Program-made: the position numbers and the translations under genes
Assembly: GCA_022559845.1 (NCBI GenBank)
Contig: CM040125.1
Coordinates: forward strand, 329,785,829 to 329,849,828
Length of the DNA stretch: 64,000 nt
Reading direction: 5' to 3'
Origin: Amorphophallus konjac
Taxonomy: Eukaryota > Streptophyta > Magnoliopsida > Alismatales > Araceae
The notes under the pieces: model-generated
Databases searched by the model: none
Told to the model about the DNA's origin: nothing
Seen by the model: the letters and a program-made list of their open reading frames with translations, nothing else
Shown here: positions 35,445 through 46,614 of the stretch, piece by piece
Position numbering within the stretch: position 1 is the first letter of the stretch
How the letters are laid out: every line of letters begins with the position of its first letter

Positions 35445-38400
35445 TGTTAGGTTCAGTGCAGTATTCAGAGGGGGGGGTGAATGAAAATAACTCGTTTAAA
35501 AAACTTTCACCCAATTGAAAACTAGAATACTAACAAGACTTTACTCAATATAAAATTTCGCCCAAACTAGAACTATGATGCTAACTAGACAGATTTACCA
35601 AATCTGAAAGCTAGTCAACTATTCAGTTCTACCAGTTAGCAAACACATGGAGCGCCCCTATGCATTCATCTAGCGGAAGCACAAATGAACAAATCAAGCC
35701 ACAATGCACAAGGGGTTTTTAGGTGGTTCGGTCCTCCAGACCTACATCCACCCCACACTCAAACCGAGTGTGGCTTCCACTAGCTCACGCTAGAAACAGC
35801 AGACTCAGTCTGCAACAAGTGCTGCCACACAGCTTGACCAGGGGAACACCCTCCCCTCTACCTCCCAACCGGAGGGAACCACTAGTGACACCAGTCACTA
35901 GCAAACCAGAGACACACGGTCTCTCTTCCTCTGAACCCCAGAGGGAAGCACAACCGGAGATAAATCTCCCTTCCTCCAACCCGGAGGGAAACAACCGATG
36001 ACACCCTGTCAAAGGCAACCAGAGACGCAAGTCTCTCTTCCTCCACACCAGAGGGTACCAACCACAAATAGCACCCAGCTACTTGCAAACCGAAGACACA
36101 AAGTCTCCCTTCTCCTGAGCCCACAGGAGGAACCCCGACCTCTCTACAGAGGATCGGAAATACAGTAAATGGATAAAAACAAAAACGAAACCAGCAACAG
36201 AAAGCTGAAAAGATAAAAACAAATGTGGCTCTCGCAGGAGCTGGCTGGCCTGGATTTGATCCACGGTTCAGCAGGAACAGATCTTCTGTTGAAGCTTCTA
36301 TCACTCTAGCTCTCTCTTCTTCTCTATTCTTCTTCCTCTTCTTCTCTTCACACTCTGCAATCTCGATCTCTTACTCAATCTCTCTTTCTTTCTCTTTCTC
36401 ACTCTCTTTCTCTTCTTCTTTTCTTTTTCTTCTTCTCTGTCTGGATCGTGGCTCTCTGTATAGAGTTTTCTTCTCGCCAACTCGATCCGCTTCATCTGTG
36501 GACGAAGGTCTCATATATATAGCAGCAGCAGCATCATCAGCCACGACGTGTGACCTCCACATTTCCAGCCCTAATTATTAGGACCACGTGGCAGTCTCTC
36601 AGCAGGTTTCATTCCAGCCTCGGATCACGTGCCCTCCTTAAGCTTCACGATCAAAGCACCTGTAAAACAGAGTATCGGATAAGTCATCAGTTTAAAGAAC
36701 AACTCTGTATAGACTTATCAGAAGAACAGCGTTTTAGAAGAAACCTGGACGAGGTTAGAACGAAACAACACGAGCTAACAAACGGCAACAACACGGAGAC
36801 AACATGAAGACAGAATAAGGAAACGACACGAAGTGAAATGACAAAAACCGTCACGAGTTGAAAACAACACGAAGACGAACACAGAAGTTGACACGGGGTT
36901 GAACAAGTAGACGTAAAAGATGACACGAGATTCACTGGGAAACGACACGAGGTGGTATACAGAAAGCAACACGAGGTGCTGCAATGTTCTGCACGCAGTG
37001 GAACAAAAACGACACGAAGACACAGAAACAACAGTAACCGACACGAAGTAAGTACGACACCAAGACGAGGTTGACACGAAATGAAAACAACACGAAGTGA
37101 AGTTGACACGAAGTGAAAACAACACGAAGATGAAACACAAGGGAAACAACACGAAGTCAAAGAAACAACAGTAACCGACACGAAGTACATGAGAGGAAAA
37201 ACGACACGAAGTCATGAAAATAGAAAAGTAATTTGACACGAAGTCAAAATGACAAGAAGTAAAACGACACGACGTCGTGAACAGAAATCAACACGAAGTG
37301 TGATTTCAACATAAGAAAGACACGGACTGATAACGACACGAAGTCGAAACAGTATCTGACACGGGGTAACACTACACGAGGTAAGACGACACGAAGACGA
37401 AATACAAAGAGACGACACGAAGTGAAGTTGACACGAAGTGAAAACAACACTAAGTGAAAAACAACATTAAGTGAAACAGTAATCGACACGAAGTGAAAAC
37501 AACACGACGACAGTGAGAACAACACGAGGTGAAACGACACGAGGTGTAGAAAACCAAGAATCGACACGAAGTGTGGTCAAGGCGAGAAAGACACTAAGTC
37601 AAAAACGAAAGACCAACACTAAGACAGAAACATAAAAATAACACGGAGACGTAGACACTAAAACAACACGAAGATGAAAACAAGGGAAACGACACGAAGT
37701 CTAACCTCATACAAGCTTTCCTGTCACGTATGGAAATCAACACGAAGTGTTGTAAGCTCATACGACACGAGATCTTTTCGTGTTGGTGAGGGGAAACAAC
37801 ACGAAAACTCAAGTACAGAAACAGCACGAAGATGATGTACAATCTGATGTACAGACATGAAGAACAGTTCAAAGTATAGACTTCACGCTGTACAGACTTG
37901 GAAGACCAGTGTTGATTGTACTTGACGATGTAAACACTTAGCCTATGCAGACCAATGTACAGACTTTGGCGAAGCAAAAGGCTGTATAGACTTGGAGACC
38001 CAAAGCCATTGTATAGACTTTGTCTAAGACAAGGCATGAGCTGACGTTGTATATACTTAGCCAATGCAAACCAGTCCGATGTATAGACTTTAAGGAAATG
38101 CATGCTACAGTGCAATGTCTAGACTTGCGATGTGTTCGCCAAATGCACACTACAGTCCAATGTATGGACTTAGACGAATGATGCATGAGACGCTCAATGT
38201 ATCAACTTTATGTTATTGTGCAGTGAATAGACTTAGGGCATAAACCCCACGAAGCACTGTATAGACTATGCACATAACATAAGTCTAACATAAACAATAT
38301 ATCAGTTGTACCAGTCACAGTCATGATGCAATCATCAAGGCACAATGTCATGAAAACACTATATCATTGCTATCATCAAAATACAATATCAATCATCAAA

Positions 38401-38566
38401 ACCACAGCAATGAATGAATGCTTTATGCATCAGTTTAACATGTAACAAGACTGAACATCAAATATGTTAATCTAAACTGAGCAGCAAGATGACTGAACAT
38501 TTGATTAACTCACATCAATAACCAACCAATCATCAAAACCATCATCAAAACCACAGGGGCACAACA
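35445..38566 (-). repeat. SIRE2 5' LTR
   Basis: 3122 bp, complete TG...CA ends. It has the same internal layout as the 3' LTR, with a CACGAAG array at about 36820-37835 and GTATAGACTT units at about 37875-38270. TSD CCCGT at 38567-38571. Differences from the other LTR are scattered substitutions plus G-run and AACC length changes. Confidence 0.92.
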
Positions 38567-38839
38567 CCCGTAAGTCCCCGCACCCGTGGATTCCCTCACG
38601 GACGCTGGGCAGGTTGTACCTTTGAAGTCCCTGGTTTAGTTGGCCTATGCATGGTGAGAGAGTGTTTCTAGTTGGCACCGGAGTTAAACCACATTTGAAA
38701 CTAGGTCCCTCCCTTGAGTGATCACATCAATTTGCATAAAGTCATTAATTCACCAAGGTTCAAATAAAAAAAAATCATCGGTAACCATTCCAACTTGTGT
38801 GCTTCTTTGCAATTGTTTTGCTTGAACTTTGATTGCATA

Positions 38840-40345
38840 ATGGCTTACCTTGATAGACAAAATAACATGTTTAATCTTAATTATGTTTATGAGGATGCAC
38901 AACCTAGCATATCATATAATCCTCAATTCCATAATTCTCACCACAATCATTCTAGGGGACCACGCCCTCATTCCTATGGTATTGCCCAACCCATGGGCAA
39001 TGTCCAATTCCGTGGTCCCTCGCCTCAATCGCGAGCCACTACTCCTTCGGGACCGTCTCCTCCCAATGACAAGAAGTTCTCTCAAGTCATTCGTGCATTA
39101 GATCATTTCACCCCTCAAAAAATCCAAGCCCTTCAGGCTATTGTCAAGGGCACATTCCCTTCTCATCCTCCTTCCAATCCTATTCGGGTGACCCATCACC
39201 CGCCTCCTTCATCCACACATACTCTCACACGAGTGGCCCATCATCTGCCTCCTTCATCCACATATACTCCTATTCGGGTGGCCCATCACCCGCCTCCTTC
39301 TATTTCTCATCCTTCACGGCCCCAAGGCCCATTTATTCCTTGCAACCCGGCCCATCCGGGTCCTTCTATGCGTCGGCCCATTAATCCCCATCCACGGCCG
39401 TCATATCAGGCCACCCCTCCAAGGCAATCATGCCAACCTTCCAATGTTCATGCTACACCCCTCCAGCAAAGTATCTTTGATAGAATTGCTTCCATGGAGG
39501 AACAACTTAAGAGACTCACTAGCCCGCAGCCCGCTCCTCCTCCATCTCAAGTCAATCCTCTTCATGATTTCATGAATAACATCGCTAAGTTAAAAAAAAA
39601 TTGGAAGGAGATAAGTGAGAATGGCATCAATAACACGTGTGAGCCAGATATCAAAAATCAAGTGGACGTCGTCCGCCCTCCACTCATCCGCACTACGCAT
39701 TTACATGGCTCTCCGCCTCCATATACATATTTGCCTCCTCAAAATCCCCCACAACACCATACTCCACCACTTATCATTTCACCTCCACCATGGCGTCCGC
39801 TGGATTTATTTAATGATAAAGATTTGGAGATGGTACAAGAATTTGAAGCTCCTCGAGATGCACCCCTTCCGAGTTTCCTTCGTCATCCTCTTCCTCCACT
39901 GCCAGAAGACCCCTATGCTCAGGACTATGCCACAGTCCCCGATCCAACCCCCATTTATGAGACCTCTTGGTGTTACGATGATGGGTCGATACTCCAATCA
40001 CCCATACCGCCGCACCATGAGTCTCCTCCTCTCCCCAATACTTGGTGTTACGATGATGGGTCGACATTTCAATCACCCATACCGCCACACCATGAGTCTC
40101 ATCCTATCCCTAACACCTCTCGCCCCATCCGGCATTTTCAACGCACTAAACCTTCTCTGTTCGCACCTCCCATAACCACACCAGTAGCCTCCATTCCATT
40201 AGCCTCCGTCAAGCCTTCTATTACTACTCCTCTTTGTTCGCCACCTCAACCCTCCATTATCCCTTTAACCCCAAAACCCACTATGCCTATAACCCCTACT
40301 CCACCATTTAACCCACCACCCTTACCCGTGGCTAATCCTGAGTAG
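38840..40345 (+). CDS. Y ORF1, proline-rich protein of unknown function
   Basis: About 502 residues from ATG 38840 (MAYLDRQNN); an upstream in-frame ATG at 38795 would add 15 residues. It is the first ORF after the leader, where gag is expected, but I see no gag domain, zinc knuckle or protease motif. Composition is dominated by Pro, His and Ser. Residues 120-180 contain three RVTHHPPPSS/RVAHH-type repeats. A later pair repeats WCYDDGS..QSPIPPHHES (39967-40100). A short charged, possibly helical stretch lies near residue 235 (FDRIASMEEQLKRL). It may be a diverged gag or a structural replacement. It is uninterrupted, unlike most ORFs here. Function unknown. Confidence 0.5.
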   Translation: MAYLDRQNNMFNLNYVYEDAQPSISYNPQFHNSHHNHSRGPRPHSYGIAQPMGNVQFRGPSPQSRATTPSGPSPPNDKKFSQVIRALDHFTPQKIQALQAIVKGTFPSHPPSNPIRVTHHPPPSSTHTLTRVAHHLPPSSTYTPIRVAHHPPPSISHPSRPQGPFIPCNPAHPGPSMRRPINPHPRPSYQATPPRQSCQPSNVHATPLQQSIFDRIASMEEQLKRLTSPQPAPPPSQVNPLHDFMNNIAKLKKNWKEISENGINNTCEPDIKNQVDVVRPPLIRTTHLHGSPPPYTYLPPQNPPQHHTPPLIISPPPWRPLDLFNDKDLEMVQEFEAPRDAPLPSFLRHPLPPLPEDPYAQDYATVPDPTPIYETSWCYDDGSILQSPIPPHHESPPLPNTWCYDDGSTFQSPIPPHHESHPIPNTSRPIRHFQRTKPSLFAPPITTPVASIPLASVKPSITTPLCSPPQPSIIPLTPKPTMPITPTPPFNPPPLPVANPE

Positions 40346-40408
40346 GATCCATCCCTTTTTGCACTCGAGCCAACCCCGACTGCTTCCGAGCAAAGAAAGA
40401 AGCTCGAC

Positions 40409-41875
40409 GTGTTTGAACCTCTGTTTCCACTCACCCTTCCTCCAACACCTTCCATTACACCTCCACCATCCATGGAGCCTTCCGCCTCCGCTTCCTTTAC
40501 TACTCGGAACGAACGTCCTTCTGCAAGTACTTGTGCCGAAGATAATCAAGAGCCGGGCAAGAAAAATTTGGCCATGGCTATGTTGTTCAAGATGCAAGAG
40601 TTTATTTACCGGATGCCAATCCGGGTTATTGTGCCAAGCATGGTCGAAGAGGCCAAGTCCCCTCCACTACTCACTAAAAGAGAATGTCAAACACTGATGC
40701 CGTATAAGTCTATGACCCAAGGCCGGGCAGGGCACCCCTTGTTCCAACTTTCAAATCTTGAACATTTTCTTCCATACAAGGGGCGAATGCCCATTCTGTT
40801 CAACAGTCTTTATATGTCACAATCCCTGGGCAACATGACGCTTCATGTTCTAACTCTTCAACTCCCTCGCACTGTTGTTCTTTGCCCTCCAAGAGAGTTG
40901 TCATTTACCTTTGAAGCTTCGTCATGGGCTTGTGCTTTATCCATTGGGCCAATTGGCTATACACTTTCACTGCCATGGAGGGACGGTTATCTTGGTGGTA
41001 AAAGGGTTTCCACTATTCTACCCACCTTCCATTCAACTCCACCCATATTTCCGTCTATCACTAATTCTTCATGGGCTACTCTAGGGGTAAGGAGGAGGAT
41101 CTCATCTTCTCGCCCTTCATATTCTTTGCATCTCATGCATTCTGTTGCATCCATGTCTTTATCACATCAGTTGCATTGCATCCACATGCATTTGCACTTC
41201 TTCTTTCTCGGGTTTCCGAACCCGTATCTTCCCCGCCTTCCAAAATCTCCGGATCCCCCACGTTTCCTATATCTTCCGCCTCTATCTTCAGGATCTCCAG
41301 GTCCTCTTACACTCGTCGAGCATTGTGCCCCCTCCGATCTTCCCTTAGGGCATCGCGCCCCTTTCCAACTATTGCATCCGGACTCCCCGAATTTCTCTCT
41401 TGTCCTCTTAGGGCATCACGCCCCATGGTGTCTCATTCCTCTGGAAGCTCCGGATCCTCCATCCTCTTCTAATCCACTCCCCCCAGGGCCTCGCGTCCTT
41501 CCAAGTTTTTCCTCCCTAAGTCTCCCGAGGCATCGCGCCCCCTTTCCTGCTATTTTCTTGGAACCTCCAGGTGTTTTATCCCTCCTTTTAGGTCATCACG
41601 CCCTTTTTGATTCCACTCCTCCGGAACCTCCGGATATTTCTCTTCTCCCGGGGCATCACGTCCCTCGATATTTGCTTCTTCTAGAACCTCCGGACCTCCC
41701 TTTTAGGACATCGCGCCCCTCTACACCTTCATATCCGGATCCCCCGGATTTTTCTCCCGTCCTCTTGGGGCATCATGCCCCATGGTGTCTTATCCCTCCG
41801 GAACCTCCGGATCTTGCTCTTTGGGCATCGCGCCCCTACACACCCTCAAGTCTGGATCTTCTGGGCTTTTACTGA
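40409..41875 (+). CDS. Y ORF2, unknown protein running into a repeat tract
   Basis: 488 codons open. The N-terminal 190 residues have ordinary composition (KNLAMAMLFKMQEFIYRMP, then LTKRECQTLMPYK) and no family I recognise. From about 41220 the frame is a tandem repeat encoding LGHRAP...PPEPPD. A different frame (41782-42462) continues the same repeat, so the 3' end is ill-defined and coding status is doubtful. It follows ORF1 by 63 bp in a different frame. Nothing resembles RT or integrase. Confidence 0.35.
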   Translation: MFEPLFPLTLPPTPSITPPPSMEPSASASFTTRNERPSASTCAEDNQEPGKKNLAMAMLFKMQEFIYRMPIRVIVPSMVEEAKSPPLLTKRECQTLMPYKSMTQGRAGHPLFQLSNLEHFLPYKGRMPILFNSLYMSQSLGNMTLHVLTLQLPRTVVLCPPRELSFTFEASSWACALSIGPIGYTLSLPWRDGYLGGKRVSTILPTFHSTPPIFPSITNSSWATLGVRRRISSSRPSYSLHLMHSVASMSLSHQLHCIHMHLHFFFLGFPNPYLPRLPKSPDPPRFLYLPPLSSGSPGPLTLVEHCAPSDLPLGHRAPFQLLHPDSPNFSLVLLGHHAPWCLIPLEAPDPPSSSNPLPPGPRVLPSFSSLSLPRHRAPFPAIFLEPPGVLSLLLGHHALFDSTPPEPPDISLLPGHHVPRYLLLLEPPDLPFRTSRPSTPSYPDPPDFSPVLLGHHAPWCLIPPEPPDLALWASRPYTPSSLDLLGFY

Positions 41876-42330
41876 TTCTCCCAGGGCATCGCGTCCCTCG
41901 GTATTTGCTTCCTCCGGAACCTCTGGATCTTTCTCTTCTCCTTGGGCATCGCGTCCCATGGTATCTTCCCCCTCCAGAACCACCGGATTCTCCTTCCTTC
42001 CTCCCAGGGCATCGTGCCCTTTTCTATCTTCCTCCTCCGGAACCTCCGAATTCTCCATCTTATTCTCTCTATCTTCTTTCGGGGCATCCCGACCCTTCTG
42101 ATTCCATTCCTCCGGAACCTCCGGACCCTCCTGACCCTTTTCATCCACTCTTCTCGGGGCACTGTGTCCCTCGACATTTTCCTCCTCCGGAACCTCCGGA
42201 CCCTCCATCTTTCTTCCGATTCATCTTTCTGCTCCTCCGGGACATCACATCCTTCATTTTCTTCTCCCTTTTCCATCATCGTTTTCCCTATTTCTTCCCA
42301 GGGCACCGCGTCCCTCGAGATTCTCCCCCT
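41330..42330 (+). repeat. About 60-bp tandem repeats with GGGGC-ATCGC-GCCCC hairpins
   Basis: About 16 units. Each carries a GGGCATCGCGCCC-like sequence (perfect arms GGGGC/GCCCC in the best units, e.g. near 41530 and 41767), followed 20-30 bp later by TCCGGAACCTCCGGA. Unit length varies from about 55 to 75 bp. The repeat occupies two overlapping open frames. Confidence 0.85.
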
Positions 42331-42462
42331 CCCGAGCCTCCGGATTCTTCTTCCCCTCATGATTCTCCTCCTCTGCCTCCAGACCCTCCGGATCTGCCTC
42401 TTTCCATCTATCAATTTCTTCTTCTTATTCCTCCTAATCACGAGTCCGACCCAACTTCTTAA

Positions 42463-43682
42463 ACATCCACTACCTTGGGCATCTGCCCTTTCTCCTACTG
42501 CTTCCGAGACTTTAGTCCTCACTCCTCCTGCTAATTCTCCTCTTCTTCTGTAGATTGTTCCATGTGATCTGGGTCTCCGCGCCTTAGCGAGGGAGTTCTA
42601 GCCCTCACCTCTCTTCCTTTTCTCCTTATTCGTCTGAGTCTGGTCTAAATACCACTCCTTCTTATTAAGCCACTTCAAACCTTTGCTTCCAATTCTTTTG
42701 TCTGCTACTTGAGGACAAATCCCATGTTGATCAACCTCACCTCTGACAGCTGCTGCTAACAAAGATCGCAAGGTAATATGTTGTCGTAAGTAAGCATTTT
42801 TATGATATCATTATCACGTTCTTCACGCATGATTTTTAAAATGAAGTGCTTCTTAACAAGATTAAAAGTGGTGTTTTAGACCTTTATCTTAGGCTTTTGT
42901 TTAATTAAATCGTCAAAAAAAAGTCTTTAGGCTTGCTTCTGCAGCACCTTTGGTTAAAAGAACCCCGCGCTAGGAATTCGACATTCTCTTCCCGCTTGTT
43001 AAGAGCAACCCTCAGCTGGGCACCGCACACACTTCACGGCGCCCTTAGCTAGCTCCTTGATAAAACACCGTTGCTACTTTGGCCATGCCATGAGTATATC
43101 TAAAAGTATGTTCTATTCTCTACTCGCCCAAGTGCAGGGGCAAGAGGTTGACGGATGAGATGACCAACCTAGGTAATCCCCAATACGAGAGAAGTCTCCA
43201 ATAGGGGCAGTCTTGACCCAAACTAAAATCAAATTTCATGATACATCTCGCCAAAAAGAGCTATTATGAAAATCAAGTCAAAATTTTGATAAAATGCAAA
43301 ATTATGAATTATGGCATGACAAGAGTGGCAAAGTCCCCGCAGGGAAAACCCTGGTCGTATGCATGTCAAGGGTCTCAAAATCAAAGGCGTAAAGCCCCGG
43401 CACAACAGACCACCTCTTTGAGGGGAAATACCTTGGAAGGAATTCAAGGCCTGACATCTCCCATCCTGCATAAAGCTTATCTCAATTATTCTTCTCTTCT
43501 CCCTCTAAGACGAATGTTTCTCGGGTATGGCCTTGGTAGGGGCACCGTTAATCAAGGGCAGTCGGTTATAGGGCACCACCTTTAAATGCACGCCCGGCTT
43601 TGGGCTGTTTTGAGCGAAAGGAGAAGGGACAAGGACCCCTAGCCAGTGGTTTAAACATCCGTTGATGCTGCACTAGCAATGT
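42463..43682 (+). other. Y 3' UTR-like region
   Basis: No ORF. 43125-43590 resembles 2025-2560 of the Tat element ('gacctaggtaatcccca', 'ctctttgagggg', 'cgggtatggcc'). It lies where pol would end in the autonomous relative. Confidence 0.6.
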
Positions 43683-43990
43683 CTAAACCAAAATTCCAAA
43701 AAATTTGAATATTGCCAAAATTCCAAAAAATTGCATATTGCCAAATTCCAAAAAAATTGAATATTGCCAAATTCCAAAAAAAATCGAATATTGCCAAAAT
43801 TCCAAAATGAATATAGCCAATTTCAAAACAAAAATTTCCAAAAAAATTGAATATTGCCAAAATTCCAAAAAAAAAATTGAGTATTTCCAAAATTTTCATA
43901 TTTTTCAAAATCAACATAAAAATTCAAATATTCTTTTTGAAAACTTATAAATTTTTTTTGCATATTCTCAAAATTCTAAAAAAAAAATTG
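43683..43990 (+). repeat. A-rich tandem repeat between sense ORFs and antisense gene
   Basis: Degenerate units of about 26-30 bp ('aaaaattgaatattgccaaa'), roughly ten copies, ending 160 bp from the antisense stop codon. Positional equivalent of 2614-2872. Confidence 0.8.
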
Positions 43991-44470
43991 TATTATATTT
44001 CTGATGGCATTATTGCAGGGATATCCTTTTGCAGGGGCACGCAAAATCAAAAGAACAATCACAAGAAGTGCAACAAGTACCAAAGACTGTCTCATTCCAC
44101 TATATATGTCAAAAAGAGTACAAAATGATAGTGGGTACAAACAACCTCTCTAGCTCTCCCCTCGACCCTCCTGATCTCCCCCTCCATGCGAGCTCTCAGC
44201 CTCCTCCTGTCCTCCCCGGGAAGACCTAGGAGGAGCCATCGATCCCTGAGAAGCTGAACCCCTGTCACCGCGTGCTCCCCTCTCAGCATCTTCCCTCCTC
44301 TGATGCTCAGAGGAGGTAACTAAGTAGTCAGTGCTCGAATAGGCTCGGGAGTATCCCTCGCGCTGAGCCCGCTCACGCCCCCGCCGATAGCGATCCTCCT
44401 CATCCTTCGCCCGCTGCTCGGCGATCCCTAATCTAGTACTCAGCTACACCCTCTCCAGCTCCCGCTCCAC

Positions 44471-44511
44471 TCTCTCTCTCTCCCATCTCTCTCTCTCTCT
44501 CTCTCTCTCTC
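44471..44511. repeat. TC/GA microsatellite in a PMD exon
   Basis: (TC)n interrupted once by CCCA. On the minus strand it encodes an Arg-Glu run in the coiled-coil part of the antisense protein. Confidence 0.85.
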
Positions 44512-46592
44512 GATCCTCCCTCTATCTATATCGCTCACTCCTCTCCACCCCGAGGAGGAGGTGTAGCTCCGCCACATCCCGAGGAAGCACCTCTGTGTCT
44601 CGGCGCCTCAGCTTTGCTTCCTCCATACGCAGCTCCCGCTCCTGCACCCGAAATCTTGGTCAATAACTGATATTAATAAATTCCCAAGACTAAGATTAAA
44701 AGAACAGATTGCTTACTCTTTCCTGTAGGGAGGCCTCAGCTGCCTCCGCCCGAGCAACTGCCCTAGTAAGCTGGCTCTCTAGATCTGTGTGGTCACAGGC
44801 GGGCTGAGTAGAGGATGAAGCACCATGCGAGGATCAGACTATCTCCAGCTCCTCGCGCTAAAAAAGAAAGCATTACCATTAATTGAAATTCAAATCCAAA
44901 TCTTTCTAAATTACAAGTTCTTACCAGCTCATCGACAATACGCTGGAGGTCCTCACGCTGCCGAATCGTGGAGTCAAGGAGCCCCTGTACCATGGCTAGT
45001 CTCCCCTCTATGTCAAACTGCATTAAACACATGGTGATCATATGTCAAGCAATTAAGGTATTAAGGTTGGAAAATGCTAATGAAATTAAAAGCATACATG
45101 TCCACGTGCGCTTTGGTAGACACGGCTACCGTATGTCTGAGAGTATGCCTGGAGGTAGGCATCATCTGAGTCCGCTCCCGTAGGGACTGGTCGGTCACGC
45201 CTTTTCCAATCTGCATACTGCTCCCGGGCACGCTACCGCCAATCATCTGTCCCCTGGAGGCCTCGAAAACGTCGCCCAGGTCGTGGGTCCGTCGCCTGGG
45301 TCGGGAACTCTACTACCGCCTGGTGGAGCCCTAGTGTCCTCATGATTAGCCTATGGTATAGGGGCTCGACCAGGTTGAGGGCGTGCAACCAGATCTCTCT
45401 CCCAAAGTATGGGATGGCCGCCTCCACCCAGGGCATCACCCGGATATCCCTTTGATACGGAGTCCAGATCACCTGCATAGTTCAATTTGTCATTGCCCTT
45501 GATTTCATTCATATAATATAATTCAATTTCAAAAATTAAATCTTACCGCTATATGGGGCATCATATCTAACATCTCCTGAATGTGGGTGACCTGGTCTTT
45601 CAAAGATCGGCTGTCTCGTGTTGGGGTCCATCGTCTGGCCAGGGGCAGCAGATCTCCTCGATCCTCCCAAGCACGCCTGAGGGTAGGAAGATACAAATAA
45701 CTCCAAACCTGAAATGCAGCTCATGTGGTTAGTATAAGAGACAAGTGCATAATTTAATCCATGGAGTTTAAGGCTTAGAGAGATACCTGAAGTAGAGGGT
45801 AGAATCCCCTGAGTAAAGACTGGAGTGAAGAAATGCCAAAACTATCGAACAAATGGGCTAGGACTGCCGCACCCCAAGCGTACCGTCCGACTCAGCTCAG
45901 ATCCTCCAGTAGAGGTAGAAATCAGCAGCTCACTGCATCACCTTGAGTCGCTAGAAGCAGCTTGCCAATCATCAGTATAAGAAACCTCCTCAGCTCCATG
46001 TCGGCCTGTGCACCAGCCTCGGTCGTGAAGCTCTCCCTGGCCTCAGCCTCTAGTCTCTTCTCATGAGCCGTCAAAGTCTCTCCCACCTCCCTCTGTGTAT
46101 GGAACAAGCCGAGACTCGCCTGTAAAGCGATCCTCGACACCAGCGAGGTCCGGCCGGTCCCCTCCAGCTCCAAGCCCAGTAACCTGCGTGCCATCTCCCG
46201 GTAATCAGGGTAAGTGCAGCCTGTCACTGCCGATCCATGCACCTGCAGACCAGTAATACGGGTGACGTCTTCTAGAGTCGGGATCATATGACCCTAGGGG
46301 AAGAGGAAGGCCTTGCACCCCGTATCCCATCTGGCTTTCAGAGCCCTTATCAATCCCACATCGACTCTCAGCACCTCTATTTCCAAGAACTCTCCAAAGC
46401 CCATTCGGCGGAGGCGGGCCCGTTGAAACTCTGGTAGTGCAAAGTAGACGGCCCGAACTAATGTCCATGAAATCCAAGCACGAACTGCACCCTCTACACC
46501 CTGCACACAACAAAAGAGCAAGAAGTATCAATTTATGTCCATCAACAAAAGAAAAATAAGAAAATAAAAAAAATTTGCATTCTGTTCTTGAA

Positions 46593-46614
46593 CGCGCTAT
46601 GAAGACATAGCGCG
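46593..46614. promoter_or_regulatory. Y dyad in intron 1 of the antisense gene
   Basis: Exact CGCGCTAT-GAAGAC-ATAGCGCG, followed by TTCA as in the LTR copies. It lies about 170 bp downstream of the exon 1 donor. Confidence 0.8.

Larger units (their letters stand above)
27664..38566 (-). mobile_element. Gag-only SIRE-like copia element 'SIRE2'
   Basis: Minus strand: 5' LTR 35445-38566, PBS 35431-35442 (TGGTATCAGAGC), gag 35296-33236, 2.4 kb without ORF, PPT 30785-30802, 3' LTR 27664-30784. The LTRs differ at about 15-20 sites in 3.12 kb by eye, so the insertion is recent. Pol is absent: similarity to SIRE elements stops just after the zinc-knuckle region. TSD CCCGT lies right of the 5' LTR (38567-38571), and its partner is at 26727-26731, left of the TRIM. 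A non-autonomous element that keeps gag, of the TR-GAG kind. Confidence 0.9.

Noticed and set aside
41846..42522. Minus-strand open frames of 120-217 codons opposite Y ORF2
   Set aside because: Mirror of the 60-bp tandem repeat (Arg/Glu-rich); open in several frames because the unit lacks stops.
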